Assembly: GCA_039922875.1 (NCBI GenBank)
Contig: JBDTDV010000029.1
Coordinates: 1 to 6,698 of the forward strand
Origin: JBDTDV01 sp039922875
GTDB taxonomy: Bacteria; Actinomycetota; Actinomycetes; Actinomycetales; Microbacteriaceae
Reading direction: 5' to 3'
DNA: 6,698 bases
The notes under the pieces are model-generated. The model ran no database searches, was not told where the DNA came from, and saw nothing but the letters and a program-made list of their open reading frames with translations. The translations under genes were made by a program, and so were the position numbers. Shown here piece after piece: positions 5,493 through 6,698 of the stretch. Positions within the stretch are counted from its first letter, which is position 1. Every line of letters begins with the position of its first letter.

Positions 5493-5843
5493 ATGGTGTT
5501 TGGTGATTCTCTTCTCGCGACCGATGTCGCTGCGTGCTGCAGTCCGATCACGCGCGAGGCGATCTCGGCCGAGAACGCAGACAAGGTCGCCCGAATCCTC
5601 AAGGCGATCGCGGACCCTGCCCGGTTGAAACTGATCTCCATGGTCGCCGCCCACGAAGACGCGGAGGCGTGCGTCTGCGATCTCACCGAACCCTTGGGAC
5701 TGGGGCAGCCCACGGTCTCGCACCACCTGAAGATCCTGGTCGACGCGGGTATTCTCTCCCGTGACAAGCGCGGCACCTGGGCGTACTACACGCTTGTGCC
5801 CGGAGCCCTTGATTCACTGGCTCGCCTTCTCGTCACCGGGTGA
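5493..5843 (+). CDS. arsR: ArsR-family metalloregulatory repressor with CC and CxC cysteine motifs
   Basis: A 116-residue winged-helix repressor of the ArsR/SmtB family, which leaves its operator when As(III)/Sb(III) or another thiol-reactive ligand binds. The core ADPARLKLISMV, ACVCDLTEPLGL, recognition helix QPTVSHHLKILVDAG (about 72-86) and the wing KRGTWAYY are clear. Cysteines are C15-C16 near the N-terminus and C60-x-C62 before the recognition helix. From published work, E. coli ArsR uses a CVC motif in the corresponding region and Corynebacterium glutamicum ArsR uses C15, C16 and C55; this protein has both types of site. AGGTGAG lies 9 bases before ATG 5493. It is divergent from the flavoprotein, its likely target along with itself. 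Arsenic as inducer is probable but not proven; another thiophilic metal or an oxidative signal is possible. Confidence 0.9.
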   Translation: MVFGDSLLATDVAACCSPITREAISAENADKVARILKAIADPARLKLISMVAAHEDAEACVCDLTEPLGLGQPTVSHHLKILVDAGILSRDKRGTWAYYTLVPGALDSLARLLVTG

Positions 5844-5860
5844 AGTGCCTCTGCTCGTCC

Positions 5861-5896
5861 CGCTGAACGTGACACCCGGGATAGTCACGCTCAGCG
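5861..5896. terminator. Hairpin between convergent arsR and FAD-oxidase genes, candidate bidirectional terminator
   Basis: CGCTGAACGTGAC (5861-5873) and GTCACGCTCAGCG (5884-5896) form a 13-bp stem with one mismatch and a 10-nt loop. It begins 17 bases after the arsR stop and 15 bases beyond the stop of the converging gene. No U-tract follows on either strand. Position supports a shared terminator. Confidence 0.55.
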
Positions 5897-5911
5897 AGGT
5901 TCGCGTGGTCG

Positions 5912-6698
5912 TCAGCAGCCGGTCAGAACCGAATGGTTGGCGTGGATTCTATTGCTCGGGTCCCAGCGGTTCTTGGCGTGACGAAGCTGCGGTAGTTGTG
6001 GTCCGAAGAGCGCAGGAGCCGACGCCGTGGCGACCTCGACGAAGCTGCTGAGGTCGCGTGTCGACCGCACGGATCGTACCGCAGCCCGAAGCGAGTCCAG
6101 GCCGGCGTTCGCGGCTACGATCGCCGAGCCGTTCGGCGCCACCACGTCGGTCGGCATCGGTGCCACGGCGACGGCGTAGAGCAGGGCTTGAGATTCGATC
6201 ACCGCGGATGTTCGGCCACGGTCCAGCGCTCCGCCGAGTTGCCGCAGCTCGACAGAGGTGAGCATCGCGCCAGGGCCATCCACTAGGGCATCGACGACGG
6301 TGTCGAGCACGGTATCGGGGAGGGAATTCAGCAGCACGCTCGTGCCGAGTGCGCGAACGGGTCCAGGGGGATCCATGTGGAGTGCGAAAAGCGCGCGGGG
6401 CGCCATGACCGCGATCGTGTCCATCTCCGGCGCGAGCGTGCGCAGCGGCGTCAGGAGGGCGTCAGCATCGGCAAGGCTGGTCTGCATGACGACTTCGACC
6501 ACGGTGAACGCCCGGCCGGCGAAGACCGGGGGAACCTCAGGCGCGTCAGGAAACCGCAGCACTCGTACGATCGATGTCGCAGCCTCGGGTAGCTGCGAGC
6601 TCCACCTGGTCCAGGCGTGAAAAATCTCGCGGGTGGCCTCAAGCGGCCAGAAGAGTGCTCCGGCCACGACATCGGCGATCGGGTGTAGCCGCAGGCTG
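5912..6698 (-). CDS. FAD-linked oxidase of the VAO/BBE type, C-terminal part (5' end off right edge)
   Basis: About 262 codons of an open frame entering from the right edge; the N-terminal FAD-binding (PCMH) domain lies outside. The visible part starts SLRLHPIADVVAGALFWP, the usual junction from the FAD domain into the substrate domain of berberine-bridge/6-hydroxynicotine-oxidase-like enzymes, and ends with LRHAKNRWDPSNRIHANHSV, the BBE C-terminal motif (typically K-x-R-Y/W-DP-x-N-x-F-x-x-N). These enzymes use FAD, often covalently bound, to oxidise alcohols, amines or sugars with oxygen. The covalent-attachment residues cannot be seen here. The GTG at 6665-6667 is in frame but is not the true start because homologous sequence continues upstream. 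It is convergent with arsR; no functional link to it is evident. Substrate unknown. Confidence 0.85.
   Translation of the reverse strand, partial: SLRLHPIADVVAGALFWPLEATREIFHAWTRWSSQLPEAATSIVRVLRFPDAPEVPPVFAGRAFTVVEVVMQTSLADADALLTPLRTLAPEMDTIAVMAPRALFALHMDPPGPVRALGTSVLLNSLPDTVLDTVVDALVDGPGAMLTSVELRQLGGALDRGRTSAVIESQALLYAVAVAPMPTDVVAPNGSAIVAANAGLDSLRAAVRSVRSTRDLSSFVEVATASAPALFGPQLPQLRHAKNRWDPSNRIHANHSVLTGC

Noticed and set aside
1..6698. Mobile element, CRISPR array, or riboswitch
   Set aside because: No transposase or integrase, no terminal inverted repeats, no regularly spaced repeats, and no recognisable riboswitch core were seen; the only tandem repeats are the two 15-bp doublings and shorter ones.

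Overview
The window is high-GC DNA from an actinobacterium (Actinomycetota). Evidence: GC-rich third codon positions, use of GTG as well as ATG starts, TANNNT-type -10 elements, one probable leaderless gene, and actinobacterial-looking Upp, TadA and ArsR proteins. I cannot fix the genus from sequence alone. Seven further genes or gene parts plus one regulator are tightly packed, and no stretch over 300 bases lacks a gene.

Left part, all on the minus strand (read from right to left): upp (uracil salvage), a CitE-like HpcH/HpaI-family CoA-ester lyase, a BCP/PrxQ peroxiredoxin, and the E1-alpha subunit of a pyruvate/acetoin-type 2-oxoacid dehydrogenase, which runs off the left edge. The CitE-like gene has its own convincing promoter and a palindrome just downstream. 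It is followed after 40 bases by the peroxiredoxin, and then after about 150 bases holding a hairpin by E1-alpha. The theme is carbon/acyl-CoA metabolism with a peroxide-detoxifying enzyme placed between.

Middle: tadA (tRNA adenosine deaminase, plus strand) is divergent from upp across about 60 bases. Its 3' end meets, head-on and only 16 bases away, the 3' end of a large minus-strand flavoprotein. Both genes carry a perfect 15-bp tandem duplication in their last codons, giving RTATG-RTATG in TadA and TAGNQ-TAGNQ in the flavoprotein. A strong hairpin lies inside the last tadA codons.

Right part: the flavoprotein (two dinucleotide-binding motifs, Cys-rich tail with a vicinal CC) is divergent from an ArsR-family repressor that has both a CC pair (C15-C16) and a C-x-C motif (C60, C62). 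The short gap between them contains overlapping promoter-like elements and a repeated TATCGATGTAT box. This is the most interesting unit: a self-contained, probably arsenic- or thiol-responsive ArsR/flavoenzyme pair with no arsenite pump or arsenate reductase within the window. A hairpin then separates arsR from the C-terminal part of a VAO/BBE-type FAD-linked oxidase that enters from the right edge.
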